This document shows, one piece after another, positions 33,778 through 42,501 of a stretch of DNA of 64,000 nt; positions within the stretch are counted from its first letter, which is position 1, and each line of letters starts with the position of its first letter. Source of the DNA: Ewingella allii (lineage in GTDB: Bacteria > Pseudomonadota > Gammaproteobacteria > Enterobacterales > Enterobacteriaceae); assembly GCF_044430645.1 (NCBI RefSeq), contig NZ_JAWUDN010000001.1, positions 124,001 through 188,000 on the forward strand, given 5' to 3'. Position numbers and translations under genes: made by a program. The notes under the pieces were generated by a model that was given only the letters and a program-made list of their open reading frames with translations, searched no databases and was not told where the DNA came from.

Positions 33778-34947
33778 ATGAAATTACCTATTTATCTGGA
33801 TTATTCAGCCACCACGCCTGTTGACCCGCGGGTAGCCGAGGCCATGATGAAGTGTCTGACCTTTGACGGTACTTTTGGTAATCCAGCATCCCGTTCCCAC
33901 CGTTTTGGCTGGCAGGCGGAAGAGATTGTCGATGTCGCTCGCAACCAGATTGCCGAACTGATTAATGCCGATCCGCGCGAAGTGGTGTTCACTTCCGGCG
34001 CAACCGAGTCCGATAACCTCGCCATTAAAGGCGCGGCGCATGCCTATCGCGACAAAGGTAACCACATTATTACCAGCCAAACCGAACACAAAGCGGTGCT
34101 CGATACCTGCTTGCAGCTGGAAAAAGAGGGTTTCGACGTCACCTATCTGGCCCCGAATGCTCAAGGTGTGATCACCCCAGCGGCTATTGAATCCGTACTG
34201 CGCGAAGACACAATTTTGGTGTCAATCATGCATGTAAACAATGAGATAGGTGTGATTCAGGATATCGCGGCTATTGGCGAACTCTGCCGCAGTCGTGACA
34301 TTATCTTCCACGTCGATGCCACCCAAAGCGTCGGCAAGCTGCCGGTAGACCTCAATGAGCTGGCGGTGGATCTTATGTCCTTCTCCGCCCATAAAATCTA
34401 TGGCCCGAAAGGCATCGGCGGCCTGTATGTTCGCCGCAAACCCAAGGTGCGGATTGAAGCGCAGATCCATGGCGGCGGGCACGAGCGCGGTATGCGTTCC
34501 GGGACTCTACCTGTGCATCAGATTGTTGGCATGGGTGAAGCTTTCCGCATTGCTAAAGAGGAGCTGGCCAATGAGGCGCAGCGCCTGCATGCATTGCGTG
34601 ACCGTCTGTGGCAAGGTATCCAGCAATTAGAGGGCGTGCAGATTAATGGCTCGCCTGAGCATAGCGCGCCAAACATTCTTAACGTCAGTTTCAGCGGCGT
34701 TGAGGGCGAGTCGCTGATTATGGCGTTGAAAGATTTGGCCGTTTCTTCTGGCTCTGCCTGTACTTCGGCAAGCCTCGAGCCATCTTATGTTTTACGTGCA
34801 CTGGGGTTAGGCGAGGATCTGGCTCACAGTTCTCTGCGTTTCTCCCTCGGACGTTATACCACGGCGGAAGAGATAGATTACGCTATCGACCTGATTGTGA
34901 AATCAGTCCGTCGTTTACGCGAGCTACCGCCGGTATTCTCGTCTTAA
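33778..34947 (+). CDS. iscS: Cysteine desulfurase IscS, C-terminally shortened
   Basis: 389 residues from the ATG at 33778 (GGAG upstream); E. coli IscS has 404. PLP Lys206 (SAHKIYGPKG), active-site Cys328 (SSGSACTSASLEPSYV) and substrate-binding residues are intact, so desulfurase activity is expected. The protein ends RLRELPPVFSS, where E. coli continues for about 15 residues with the tail needed for IscU binding. The genes iscU, iscA, hscB, hscA, fdx and iscX, which normally follow, are missing: pepB starts 102 bases later. IscS also donates sulfur to TusA and ThiI for tRNA thiolation, which could explain its retention. It probably has its own promoter in the 120 bases after the terminator. 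Confidence 0.96.
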   Translation: MKLPIYLDYSATTPVDPRVAEAMMKCLTFDGTFGNPASRSHRFGWQAEEIVDVARNQIAELINADPREVVFTSGATESDNLAIKGAAHAYRDKGNHIITSQTEHKAVLDTCLQLEKEGFDVTYLAPNAQGVITPAAIESVLREDTILVSIMHVNNEIGVIQDIAAIGELCRSRDIIFHVDATQSVGKLPVDLNELAVDLMSFSAHKIYGPKGIGGLYVRRKPKVRIEAQIHGGGHERGMRSGTLPVHQIVGMGEAFRIAKEELANEAQRLHALRDRLWQGIQQLEGVQINGSPEHSAPNILNVSFSGVEGESLIMALKDLAVSSGSACTSASLEPSYVLRALGLGEDLAHSSLRFSLGRYTTAEEIDYAIDLIVKSVRRLRELPPVFSS

Positions 34948-35049
34948 GTGACCCGATCACAGCAACAATGTATTAGAGAACGTCAGGGCTAAACGCCTGT
35001 TATTGAAGATAATACTTTCATTGAAAAATAAAAAAGCAGGAGTGCAGTT

Positions 35050-36360
35050 ATGAGTTCCGAAGTCACCACCAATGAATCCATGCCGATTTTCTTGTCTTCT
35101 CAGCCTGCCGACGCACGCTGGGGCGAAAAAGCGACATTAAGCACGAATGCCGAAGGCATGACTATTCATCTGACCTCCGACAACCCGCTGGTGACCATTG
35201 CCCGCGCAGCTCGCCGTATCGACGGTCAGGGTGTGAAAAACGTAGCGCTGGCCGGTGAAGGCTGGGATCTGGAAAACAGCTGGGCGTTCTGGCAGGGCTT
35301 CCGCGGGCCAAAAGGCAGCCGCAACGTTGAGTGGGCTGAACTGTCAGCTGAAGACACTCAAACCCTGAATCAACGTCTGAAAATTATCGACTGGGTTCGC
35401 GACACCATCAACCTGCCAGCAGAAGAGTTGGGGCCAGAGCAGTTGGCAACTCGCGCGGTGGATTTGATGTGCGAATTCGGCAATGGCCATGTTAACTATC
35501 GCATTACGAAAGGCGACGACCTGCGCCAGCAAAACTACGCGGGTATCCACACCGTGGGCCGTGCTTCAGACCGCGCTCCGGCATTCCTGGCGCTGGATTA
35601 CAACCCTAGCGGCAATGCCGATGAGCCGGTGTATGCGTGTCTGGTCGGCAAAGGCATCACCTTTGATACCGGCGGCTACAGCCTGAAACCAAGTGCAGGC
35701 ATGGACTCGATGAAGTCCGACATGGGCGGCGCAGCGACGCTGACGGGTGCTCTGGCACTGGCTGCGGCTAATGGCCTGAACAAGCGCGTTAAGCTGTACC
35801 TGTGCTGCGCGGACAACATGGTCAGCGGCAACGCGATGAAGCTGGGCGATATCATTCGCTATCGCAATGGCAAAACTGTTGAAGTGATGAACACCGACGC
35901 CGAAGGCCGTCTGGTGCTGGCTGATGGCCTGATCGACGCTTCTGAACAGAATCCAGAGTTGTTGATTGATGCGGCAACTCTGACCGGTGCCGCCAAAATG
36001 GCGCTGGGCAACGATTACCACGCACTGTTTAGCTTCGACGATGAGCTGGCCGCTGAGCTGCAAAACAGCGCGAAAGAAGAGTTTGAACCCTTCTGGCGTC
36101 TGCCTTTGGCTGAGTTCCACCGTTCATACCTGCCATCTAACTTCGCTGAATTGAACAACATGGGCAGCCCGTCACACACAGCCGGTGCCAGCAACGCAGC
36201 GGGCTTCCTGTCCCATTTCGTCAAGAACTACAAAAAAGGCTGGTTGCACATCGACTGTTCAGCCACTTACCGTAAAGGCGCCGTAGACCAATGGGCCGCT
36301 GGCGCTACCGGCATCGGGGTGCGTACCGTAGCTAACCTGCTGTTGGCTAAAGCAAAATAA
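35050..36360 (+). CDS. pepB: Peptidase B, leucyl-type aminopeptidase
   Basis: 436 residues (E. coli 427). M17 family motifs: GKGITFDTGGYSLKP, MKSDMGGAATLTGAL, and the metal- and catalysis-bearing NTDAEGRLVLADGLI. It is a cytoplasmic manganese-type aminopeptidase that trims peptides. In E. coli it is the last-but-one gene of the isc operon; here it follows iscS directly after 102 bases, with AGGAG before the ATG. A terminator follows. Confidence 0.97.
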   Translation: MSSEVTTNESMPIFLSSQPADARWGEKATLSTNAEGMTIHLTSDNPLVTIARAARRIDGQGVKNVALAGEGWDLENSWAFWQGFRGPKGSRNVEWAELSAEDTQTLNQRLKIIDWVRDTINLPAEELGPEQLATRAVDLMCEFGNGHVNYRITKGDDLRQQNYAGIHTVGRASDRAPAFLALDYNPSGNADEPVYACLVGKGITFDTGGYSLKPSAGMDSMKSDMGGAATLTGALALAAANGLNKRVKLYLCCADNMVSGNAMKLGDIIRYRNGKTVEVMNTDAEGRLVLADGLIDASEQNPELLIDAATLTGAAKMALGNDYHALFSFDDELAAELQNSAKEEFEPFWRLPLAEFHRSYLPSNFAELNNMGSPSHTAGASNAAGFLSHFVKNYKKGWLHIDCSATYRKGAVDQWAAGATGIGVRTVANLLLAKAK

Positions 36361-36388
36361 ATCAATCGGTAAGATAGAAAGACCCTAG

Positions 36389-36415
36389 CGGGGCACTGAG
36401 AAGTGCCCCGTTTTA
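36389..36415 (+). terminator. Terminator after pepB
   Basis: Stem CGGGGCACT / AGTGCCCCG with a GAGA loop, followed by TTTTA. The sseB gene starts 16 bases on, so partial read-through is likely. Confidence 0.8.
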
Positions 36416-36430
36416 TCGGAGTGAAACAAC

Positions 36431-37291
36431 ATGAGTGTCCCGCACGATCACCTGCCAGCGGCAGCCGCGGCCAATAATGGCGAAAATGAACTTGAGCGTC
36501 TGCTGCGCCTTTCCGTGACAGAAGCGGCTTATCGCCCGGCGTTTTACCAGACTCTATTAGAAGCTACTGTCTACGTGCTGGGCGACGCGGGTCAGGAAGA
36601 AGAGGGCGCGGGAGAAGTCGCGATCCACGCGGGTAGCGAGTTGAACCTGCTGCATTGGGAAAAGCAGGATGGCACCTCCATCATTCCTCTGTTTTCCTCG
36701 CTGGAAGTGCTCGAGCGCGCCAGTGCGGGTGAAAGCCCCGACGAGCAGGCTTTTGTTGCCCTTCCTGCGCGGGTTTTGTTTGAAATGACCCAGGGCGAAG
36801 AGCTGTTCCTCAATCCGAAGTCAGAATACGGCAAAGAATTCACCCCAAGTGAAGTGACGCTGCTGCTGAACACTGGCGGTTTGACCGCACCGGCCGAACT
36901 GGTGTTGGACAAAGAGAGCCAGATAATGATTGGTCAGCCGGAAGAGTATCCTTCGGCGATGATTGACGCGCTGACCACTTTGTTCAGCCAGAAAAAACCG
37001 GTGCGCCGTGCCTTTCTGGCACTGATTCATGACAAAGCCGTGGATGAGCTGCCAAACCTGCTGGTGGGCGTAGAAGCTGATGGTACTGACGCCGAAGTCG
37101 ACGCGTTAATCCGCGAAGCGGGCAACGTGGCGAGCGAAACCTCGCCAGACGACCAACCGGTTGATTTCTGTATTGTTTCTGAGAAAGAACGCGGCATTAG
37201 CCACTATCTGATCAGCCACACTCAGCCTTTCTATCAGCGTAAGTGGGGCAGTTGGCTGCGTAACATTATTCCGTCTTCCGGCAAGGCGTAA
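36431..37291 (+). CDS. sseB: SseB family protein (enhanced serine sensitivity)
   Basis: 286 residues (E. coli SseB 258). An N-terminal SseB domain (ENELERLLRLSVTEAAYRPAFYQTLL, FVALPARVLFEMTQG) is followed by a C-terminal SseB domain (PSAMIDALTTLFSQKKPVRRAFLALIHD). E. coli sseB overexpression alters serine sensitivity; the biochemical role is unclear. In E. coli sseA (3-mercaptopyruvate sulfurtransferase), yfhM and pbpC come between sseB and ndk; here ndk follows directly. Confidence 0.93.
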   Translation: MSVPHDHLPAAAAANNGENELERLLRLSVTEAAYRPAFYQTLLEATVYVLGDAGQEEEGAGEVAIHAGSELNLLHWEKQDGTSIIPLFSSLEVLERASAGESPDEQAFVALPARVLFEMTQGEELFLNPKSEYGKEFTPSEVTLLLNTGGLTAPAELVLDKESQIMIGQPEEYPSAMIDALTTLFSQKKPVRRAFLALIHDKAVDELPNLLVGVEADGTDAEVDALIREAGNVASETSPDDQPVDFCIVSEKERGISHYLISHTQPFYQRKWGSWLRNIIPSSGKA

Positions 37292-37467
37292 TGATCATGA
37301 AAGTGGGCTTTAGGTTACAGATGTAGTCTCAGCTCACTTTTTTTTAACGAAATGTTGTGATTCGGGTAGGCAAGCGTAACTTCGCCCCCTATAATCGGCG
37401 CCATTTTACGGCAGGTATAACATTAAATTAACCGGCCCTACCTATAAGAGTCAGCCAGAGGTTTTTC

Positions 37468-37893
37468 ATGACTATCGAACGTACTTTTTCCATCATCAAG
37501 CCAAACTCAGTAGCTAACAACGACATCGGCGCAATCTACGCGCGTTTCGAACGTGCTGGTTTCACCATCATTGCTTCTAAAATGCTGAAACTGACCAAAG
37601 AGCAGGCTGAAGGCTTCTACGCAGAACACAAAGGTCGTCCTTTCTTCGACGGTCTGGTTGAGTTCATGACTTCTGGTCCAATCATGGTTCAGGTTCTGGA
37701 AGGTGAAAACGCCGTTCAGCGTAACCGTGACATCATGGGCGCAACTAACCCAGACAACGCACTGGCTGGCACTCTGCGTGCTGATTTTGCTGACAGCTTC
37801 ACTGCTAACGCCGTTCACGGTTCTGATGCAGTTGAATCTGCACAGCGCGAAATCGCTTACTTCTTCACCGAAAGCGAAATCTGCCCGCGTTAA
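37468..37893 (+). CDS. ndk: Nucleoside diphosphate kinase
   Basis: 141 residues (E. coli 143). The phospho-histidine His117 lies in NAVHGSDAVESAQREIAYFF, and RTFSIIKPNSV and the Kpn loop are conserved. It equalises NTP and dNTP pools. A TATAAT at 37390-37395 is a likely -10 element. Shine-Dalgarno AGAGG precedes the ATG. Confidence 0.98.
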   Translation: MTIERTFSIIKPNSVANNDIGAIYARFERAGFTIIASKMLKLTKEQAEGFYAEHKGRPFFDGLVEFMTSGPIMVQVLEGENAVQRNRDIMGATNPDNALAGTLRADFADSFTANAVHGSDAVESAQREIAYFFTESEICPR

Positions 37894-38139
37894 GATTTTC
37901 TGGCCGGGCTTTTTTGCCACTGTTCACTCATATGTACAATAAATATGTGAGTGAGACGCAGCAAACATAGCAACCTCGCCTTAAAATTTGTACAATGTTG
38001 CGCCCCGAATGAGTCAGTCTCTTCGGGGCGCAAGTATTTTAAATACCAAATATTGAAATACACTACATTGCAGGTCGCCACTCAATGACTCTGCACTTCC
38101 CTGACGCCATAACGTGTAACAACGAGGCTAATTCGAATT
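37894..38139. other. ndk-rlmN intergenic DNA with a strong hairpin
   Basis: A 10-base stem GCGCCCCGAA / TTCGGGGCGC at 38000-38031 and, just after ndk, a weaker GCCCG / CGGGC stem followed by a T run (to 37916) that probably ends ndk. No gene seen. Confidence 0.55.
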
Positions 38140-39348
38140 ATGTTTGAAACAAACACGCCTGAGCAAAACTTGTCTGATATGACTGCACAACCGACTCCAC
38201 AGCCAGCCGATGCAGTGAATACTGTCAAGCCTGACGCTGCCAAAATTAACCTTCTTGACCTTAACCGTAAGCAAATGCGCGAGTTCTTCATCAACATGGG
38301 CGAAAAACCGTTCCGTGCTGATCAGGTCATGAAGTGGATGTACCACTATTGCAGCGATGATTTCGAGCAAATGACCGATATCAACAAAGCGCTGCGTGAG
38401 AAGCTGGCCCGCGTTGCTGAAATTCGGGCGCCGGAAGTGGCTTCTGAACAACGCTCCACCGATGGCACCATCAAATGGGCTATTCAAGTCGGCGGGCAGT
38501 TGGTCGAAACCGTTTATATTCCTGATGGCGATCGCGCCACGCTCTGCGTTTCTTCCCAAGTAGGTTGTGCCCTTGAGTGTACTTTCTGCTCCACGGCGCA
38601 GCAGGGCTTCAACCGTAACCTGCGCGTGTCTGAAATCATCGGGCAAGTCTGGCGTGCGGCGAAAATCATTGGTGCCGCCAAGGTTGCCGGGACTCGCCCA
38701 ATCACCAACGTGGTGATGATGGGGATGGGGGAGCCGCTGCTTAACCTGAACAACGTGGTTCCGGCAATGGAGATCATGTTGGACGATTTCGGTTTCGGTC
38801 TGTCAAAACGTCGCGTTACGCTGTCAACATCAGGCGTCGTGCCTGCGCTGGACAAGCTGGGCGACATGATTGACGTCGCGCTGGCTATCTCTCTGCACGC
38901 GCCGAATGACACTATTCGCGATGAAATCGTACCGATTAACCGCAAATACAACATTGATACTTTCCTCGCCGCCGTTGAGCGTTACATTGGTAAATCCAAT
39001 GCTAACCAAGGCCGCGTGACCATTGAGTACGTGATGCTTGACCATATCAACGATGGCACCGAGCACGCGCACGAATTGGCTGAACGCCTAAAGAACACCC
39101 CGTGCAAGATCAACCTAATCCCATGGAACCCGTTCCCAGGCGCGCCGTATGGCCGCAGCTCTAACAGCCGTATCGATCGTTTCTCTAAAGTATTGATGGA
39201 TTATGGATTTACCGTCATTGTGCGTAAGACCCGTGGTGATGATATCGATGCCGCTTGTGGTCAGTTGGCGGGCGATGTTATCGACCGTACTAAACGCACG
39301 CTGAAGAAGAAAATGGCCGGTGACGCTATCGCTATTAAAGCCGTCTAA
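38140..39348 (+). CDS. rlmN: Dual-specificity rRNA/tRNA A2-methyltransferase RlmN
   Basis: 402 residues (E. coli 384); the extra length is a variable, proline/threonine-rich N-terminus, so the true start could be the ATG at 38179. The radical-SAM cysteines lie in CALECTFCSTAQ. MMGMGEPLLNLNN, SLHAPND and the C-terminal catalytic cysteine in DIDAACGQLAGD are conserved. It methylates A2503 of 23S rRNA and A37 of some tRNAs and itself needs a [4Fe-4S] cluster, relevant given the missing ISC genes upstream. Confidence 0.97.
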   Translation: MFETNTPEQNLSDMTAQPTPQPADAVNTVKPDAAKINLLDLNRKQMREFFINMGEKPFRADQVMKWMYHYCSDDFEQMTDINKALREKLARVAEIRAPEVASEQRSTDGTIKWAIQVGGQLVETVYIPDGDRATLCVSSQVGCALECTFCSTAQQGFNRNLRVSEIIGQVWRAAKIIGAAKVAGTRPITNVVMMGMGEPLLNLNNVVPAMEIMLDDFGFGLSKRRVTLSTSGVVPALDKLGDMIDVALAISLHAPNDTIRDEIVPINRKYNIDTFLAAVERYIGKSNANQGRVTIEYVMLDHINDGTEHAHELAERLKNTPCKINLIPWNPFPGAPYGRSSNSRIDRFSKVLMDYGFTVIVRKTRGDDIDAACGQLAGDVIDRTKRTLKKKMAGDAIAIKAV

Positions 39349-39501
39349 ATTCAGCAACCTATCTATAATAGGCGAGTAACTAGTTGTGTTTTCTGGAGCC
39401 CGGTCGGCACTTTCGCCGGGCTTAATCTGAACAGCATCTGCTGGAGCCAATAGGCTTCACCAGGATGAAACGTGGTCGGTGGCAGAATAAAGGGATTTAG
39501 C

Positions 39502-40269
39502 ATGACGATTAAAACCAGATGGACCAAGGCAATTGCGCTAAGCTTTACAGTCTGCCTGTTGGCGAGCTGTTCCAGTTCTCCCAAGGAGTCTGAGCTCGCC
39601 GCGCCGGGCAGTGCTTCACAGACCCGTTTACAGTTGGGCATGGCCTATTTGTCTCAGGGCAATATGGCCAGTGCGAAGCAGAATCTACAGAAAGCAGTGG
39701 ATAGTGCACCAAACGATTATCGCACCCAGTTAGGCATGGCGCTTTACGAGCAAAAAAACGGCGATAATGGCGCAGCAGAAAGCCGTTATCAGCAGGCATT
39801 GAAGCTGGCTCCGCAAAATGGAACTGTGCTTAATAATTACGGTGCGTTTTTGTGTGGTTTAGGGCAGTATGTACCGGCACAACAGCAGTTTAGCGCCGCT
39901 GCCAATGTCCCTGATTATGGTCAGGTGGCTGACAGTCTGGAAAACGCAGGCTACTGTTTTCTGAAGGCCAATCAGAATGAGGAAGCACGTGTGTTACTGA
40001 GTCGGGCTTTGAAAATTGATCCTGATAAAGGTGCGCCTTTGCTCACTGAGGCAACCAAACAGTTTGGTGAAGGGAACCGCGCTCAGGCGCAAGTGTTGCT
40101 CGATGTCTACCAACATGTTCTGCCAGCCAGTGCTGAAAGCCTCATGTTACAAATTCGTTTCGCTGCGTTAGCAAGCAACCCGGTTAGCGTTCAACGCTAC
40201 GGCAAGCAGCTGGCGCGAAGTTTTCCACAATCCCAACAGTACCAGCAGTTCTTAGCTAATGAATACTGA
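39502..40269 (+). CDS. pilW: PilW/PilF-type TPR lipoprotein
   Basis: 255 residues from the ATG at 39502 (AAGGG upstream). Lipoprotein signal ending LLASC (about residue 20), then TPR repeats (RLQLGMAYLSQGNMASAKQN, TVLNNYGAFLCGLGQYVPAQ, ENAGYCFLKANQNEEARVLL). In organisms with type IV pili PilW/PilF assembles the secretin, and the gene commonly sits between rlmN and rodZ in this order. No other pilus gene is visible here. It overlaps rodZ by 11 bases. Confidence 0.88.
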   Translation: MTIKTRWTKAIALSFTVCLLASCSSSPKESELAAPGSASQTRLQLGMAYLSQGNMASAKQNLQKAVDSAPNDYRTQLGMALYEQKNGDNGAAESRYQQALKLAPQNGTVLNNYGAFLCGLGQYVPAQQQFSAAANVPDYGQVADSLENAGYCFLKANQNEEARVLLSRALKIDPDKGAPLLTEATKQFGEGNRAQAQVLLDVYQHVLPASAESLMLQIRFAALASNPVSVQRYGKQLARSFPQSQQYQQFLANEY

Positions 40270-41251
40270 AGCCTCTCAAGAAAATAAAGCCACAATGACG
40301 ACGGGCGAACGCCTGCGTCAAGCTCGTGAACAGCTGGGACTTAGTCATCAGGCCGTTGCAGAACGCCTATGCCTGAAAGTCTCGACTATTCGCCAAATTG
40401 AAGAAGAAACCACGCCGGCCGACCTCGCGCCGACTTTCCTGCGTGGCTATATTCGCTCGTACGCTAAATTAGTTCACGTTCCTGAAGAAGAGCTTTCAAG
40501 CATGATTGGCAAACAAGCGCCAATCAAAGTGCCGAAAGTTGCCTCGATGCAAGGGTTCGCACTCGGTAAATCTCGCAAGAAGCGCGATGGCTGGTTGATG
40601 GGCTTTACCTGGCTCGTGGTGTTCGTGGTGATTGGTTTGACTGGTGCGTGGTGGTGGCAAAATCATCAAGCCCAGCAGCAAGAAATCGCCACGATGGCTG
40701 ACCAGTCAACGGCTCAGCTGAATCAGGACAACGGCCAGGGGCAGTCTATTGCTCTGAATACGGGTGATAACCCAAATTCAGCCCCGGTTGAAACCACGCC
40801 AACGCAGGGCACAGCACCTGCTGACGCCACGGCGGGCGCGGCTTCTTCACAGCCAGCTAATTCAGTTCCTTTAGATACGTCTACTGCAGCCAATGCACCG
40901 GCCAGCAATACTGAGCAAGCGCCTGCTGCCGTATCGCCAAGCCAGACAGTGGCTCAAAACGGCCTGCCGACGGGAAATGCAGACTCTGCTACCCCAGCGG
41001 CCGACGCCGATGCTGTTGCGATGACCTTTAAGTCAGACTGCTGGTTGCAGATTGACGATGCCTCTGGCAAGACTTTGTTCAGCGGCATGAAGAAGGGCGG
41101 TGAAACCTTGAGCGTTAAAGGTACTGCGCCTTACAAATTAAAAATCGGGGCACCTGCTGCTGTTGAAATTCAGTATCAAGGTAAGCCGGTTGATTTAAGT
41201 CGTTTTATCAAGTCCAGCCGTGTTGCTCGTCTGACTTTGGCTGCCGAATAA
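40259..41251 (+). CDS. rodZ: Cytoskeletal shape protein RodZ
   Basis: 330 residues (E. coli 337). N-terminal helix-turn-helix (ERLRQAREQLGLSHQAVAERL, about 16-75), basic juxtamembrane KSRKKRDGW, one transmembrane helix (about 118-136), a Thr/Ala/Pro/Gln-rich periplasmic linker, and a C-terminal beta domain (DCWLQIDDASGKTLFSGMKK). It links MreB to the cell-wall elongation machinery. It lies between pilW and ispG with 42 bases to the latter, the conserved order. Confidence 0.96.
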   Translation: MNTEASQENKATMTTGERLRQAREQLGLSHQAVAERLCLKVSTIRQIEEETTPADLAPTFLRGYIRSYAKLVHVPEEELSSMIGKQAPIKVPKVASMQGFALGKSRKKRDGWLMGFTWLVVFVVIGLTGAWWWQNHQAQQQEIATMADQSTAQLNQDNGQGQSIALNTGDNPNSAPVETTPTQGTAPADATAGAASSQPANSVPLDTSTAANAPASNTEQAPAAVSPSQTVAQNGLPTGNADSATPAADADAVAMTFKSDCWLQIDDASGKTLFSGMKKGGETLSVKGTAPYKLKIGAPAAVEIQYQGKPVDLSRFIKSSRVARLTLAAE

Positions 41252-41293
41252 TCGGCAGCTGTTCAGATTCTTTGCAACTGTGGAGAGTAAGTA

Positions 41294-42415
41294 ATGCATA
41301 ACCAAGCACCCATCACCCGTCGGAAATCAACCCGGATTTACGTCGGCAAGGTGCCTATCGGTGATGGTGCGCCGATTGCTGTGCAATCAATGACCAACAC
41401 CCGTACCACCGATGTCGCCGCAACCGTGGCACAGATCAAAGCCCTTGAACGTGTTGGCGTTGATATCGTCCGTGTTTCTGTTCCTACCATGGACGCCGCC
41501 GAAGCTTTCAAACTCATCAAGCAGCAGGTTAATGTCCCGCTGGTCGCTGATATCCATTTTGACTACCGTATTGCGCTGCAAGTTGCCGAGTACGGCGTTG
41601 ACTGCTTACGCATCAACCCGGGTAATATCGGTAATGAATCTCGCATTCGCTCGGTAGTCGATTGCGCGCGCGACAAAAATATCCCGATTCGTATCGGTGT
41701 TAACGGCGGCTCGCTCGAGAAAGACATTCAGGAAAAGTACGGCGAACCTACGCCGGAAGCCCTGCTTGAGTCGGCGATGCGCCACGTTGATATCCTTGAC
41801 CGCCTGAACTTCGACCAGTTTAAAGTCAGCGTGAAAGCTTCCGACGTGTTCCTCGCCGTGCAGTCTTATCGCTTACTCGCCGCGCGCATTGATCAACCTC
41901 TGCACCTTGGGATCACCGAGGCGGGTGGCATGCGCAGTGGATCGGTTAAGTCAGCGATCGGCTTAGGTATGCTGCTTTCTGAAGGGATCGGCGACACGCT
42001 GCGTATTTCTCTGGCGGCGGATCCGGTGGAAGAAGTTAAAGTTGGCTTCGATATCTTGAAGTCACTGCGCATTCGTTCGCGCGGTATTAACTTTATTGCC
42101 TGCCCGACTTGCTCACGTCAGGAGTTTGACGTCATTGGTACCGTGAACGCCTTGGAACAGCGCCTTGAAGATCTGATCACGCCGATGGACGTGTCGATCA
42201 TTGGCTGCGTGGTTAACGGCCCTGGCGAAGCGCTGGTGTCGACCATTGGTGTGACCGGCGGCCACAACAAGAGCGGTTTCTATGAAGATGGCGTGCGCCA
42301 GAAGGATCGTTTCGACAACGAGCAAATGATCGACCAGCTCGAAGCCAAGATCCGCGCCAAAGCAGCCATTATGGATGAGAGTAAACGTATCGTTATCAAT
42401 CATCTTGAAAAGTAA
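41294..42415 (+). CDS. ispG: HMB-PP synthase IspG (GcpE)
   Basis: 373 residues (E. coli 372). TIM-barrel N-terminus (RRKSTRIYVGKVPIGDGAPI) and iron-sulfur domain with CPTCSRQEFDV and VNGPGEAL cysteines/loops. It converts MEcPP to HMBPP in the MEP isoprenoid pathway and needs a [4Fe-4S] cluster. GGAGAG precedes the ATG. Confidence 0.98.
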   Translation: MHNQAPITRRKSTRIYVGKVPIGDGAPIAVQSMTNTRTTDVAATVAQIKALERVGVDIVRVSVPTMDAAEAFKLIKQQVNVPLVADIHFDYRIALQVAEYGVDCLRINPGNIGNESRIRSVVDCARDKNIPIRIGVNGGSLEKDIQEKYGEPTPEALLESAMRHVDILDRLNFDQFKVSVKASDVFLAVQSYRLLAARIDQPLHLGITEAGGMRSGSVKSAIGLGMLLSEGIGDTLRISLAADPVEEVKVGFDILKSLRIRSRGINFIACPTCSRQEFDVIGTVNALEQRLEDLITPMDVSIIGCVVNGPGEALVSTIGVTGGHNKSGFYEDGVRQKDRFDNEQMIDQLEAKIRAKAAIMDESKRIVINHLEK

Positions 42416-42452
42416 CATCGGTTGCAGGCGCCCATCCGCGCCTGCATTATAT

Positions 42453-42480
42453 TGAACCCGACTATCGGGTTCATTTTTTA
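42453..42480 (+). terminator. Hairpin and T run between ispG and hisS
   Basis: Stem TGAACCCG / CGGGTTCA, 5-base loop, then seven T residues; a second hairpin (GCAGGCGC / GCGCCTGC) precedes it. hisS starts 21 bases later. Confidence 0.8.
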
Positions 42481-42501
42481 TAAAAACGATAGAGAATTGA
42501 C

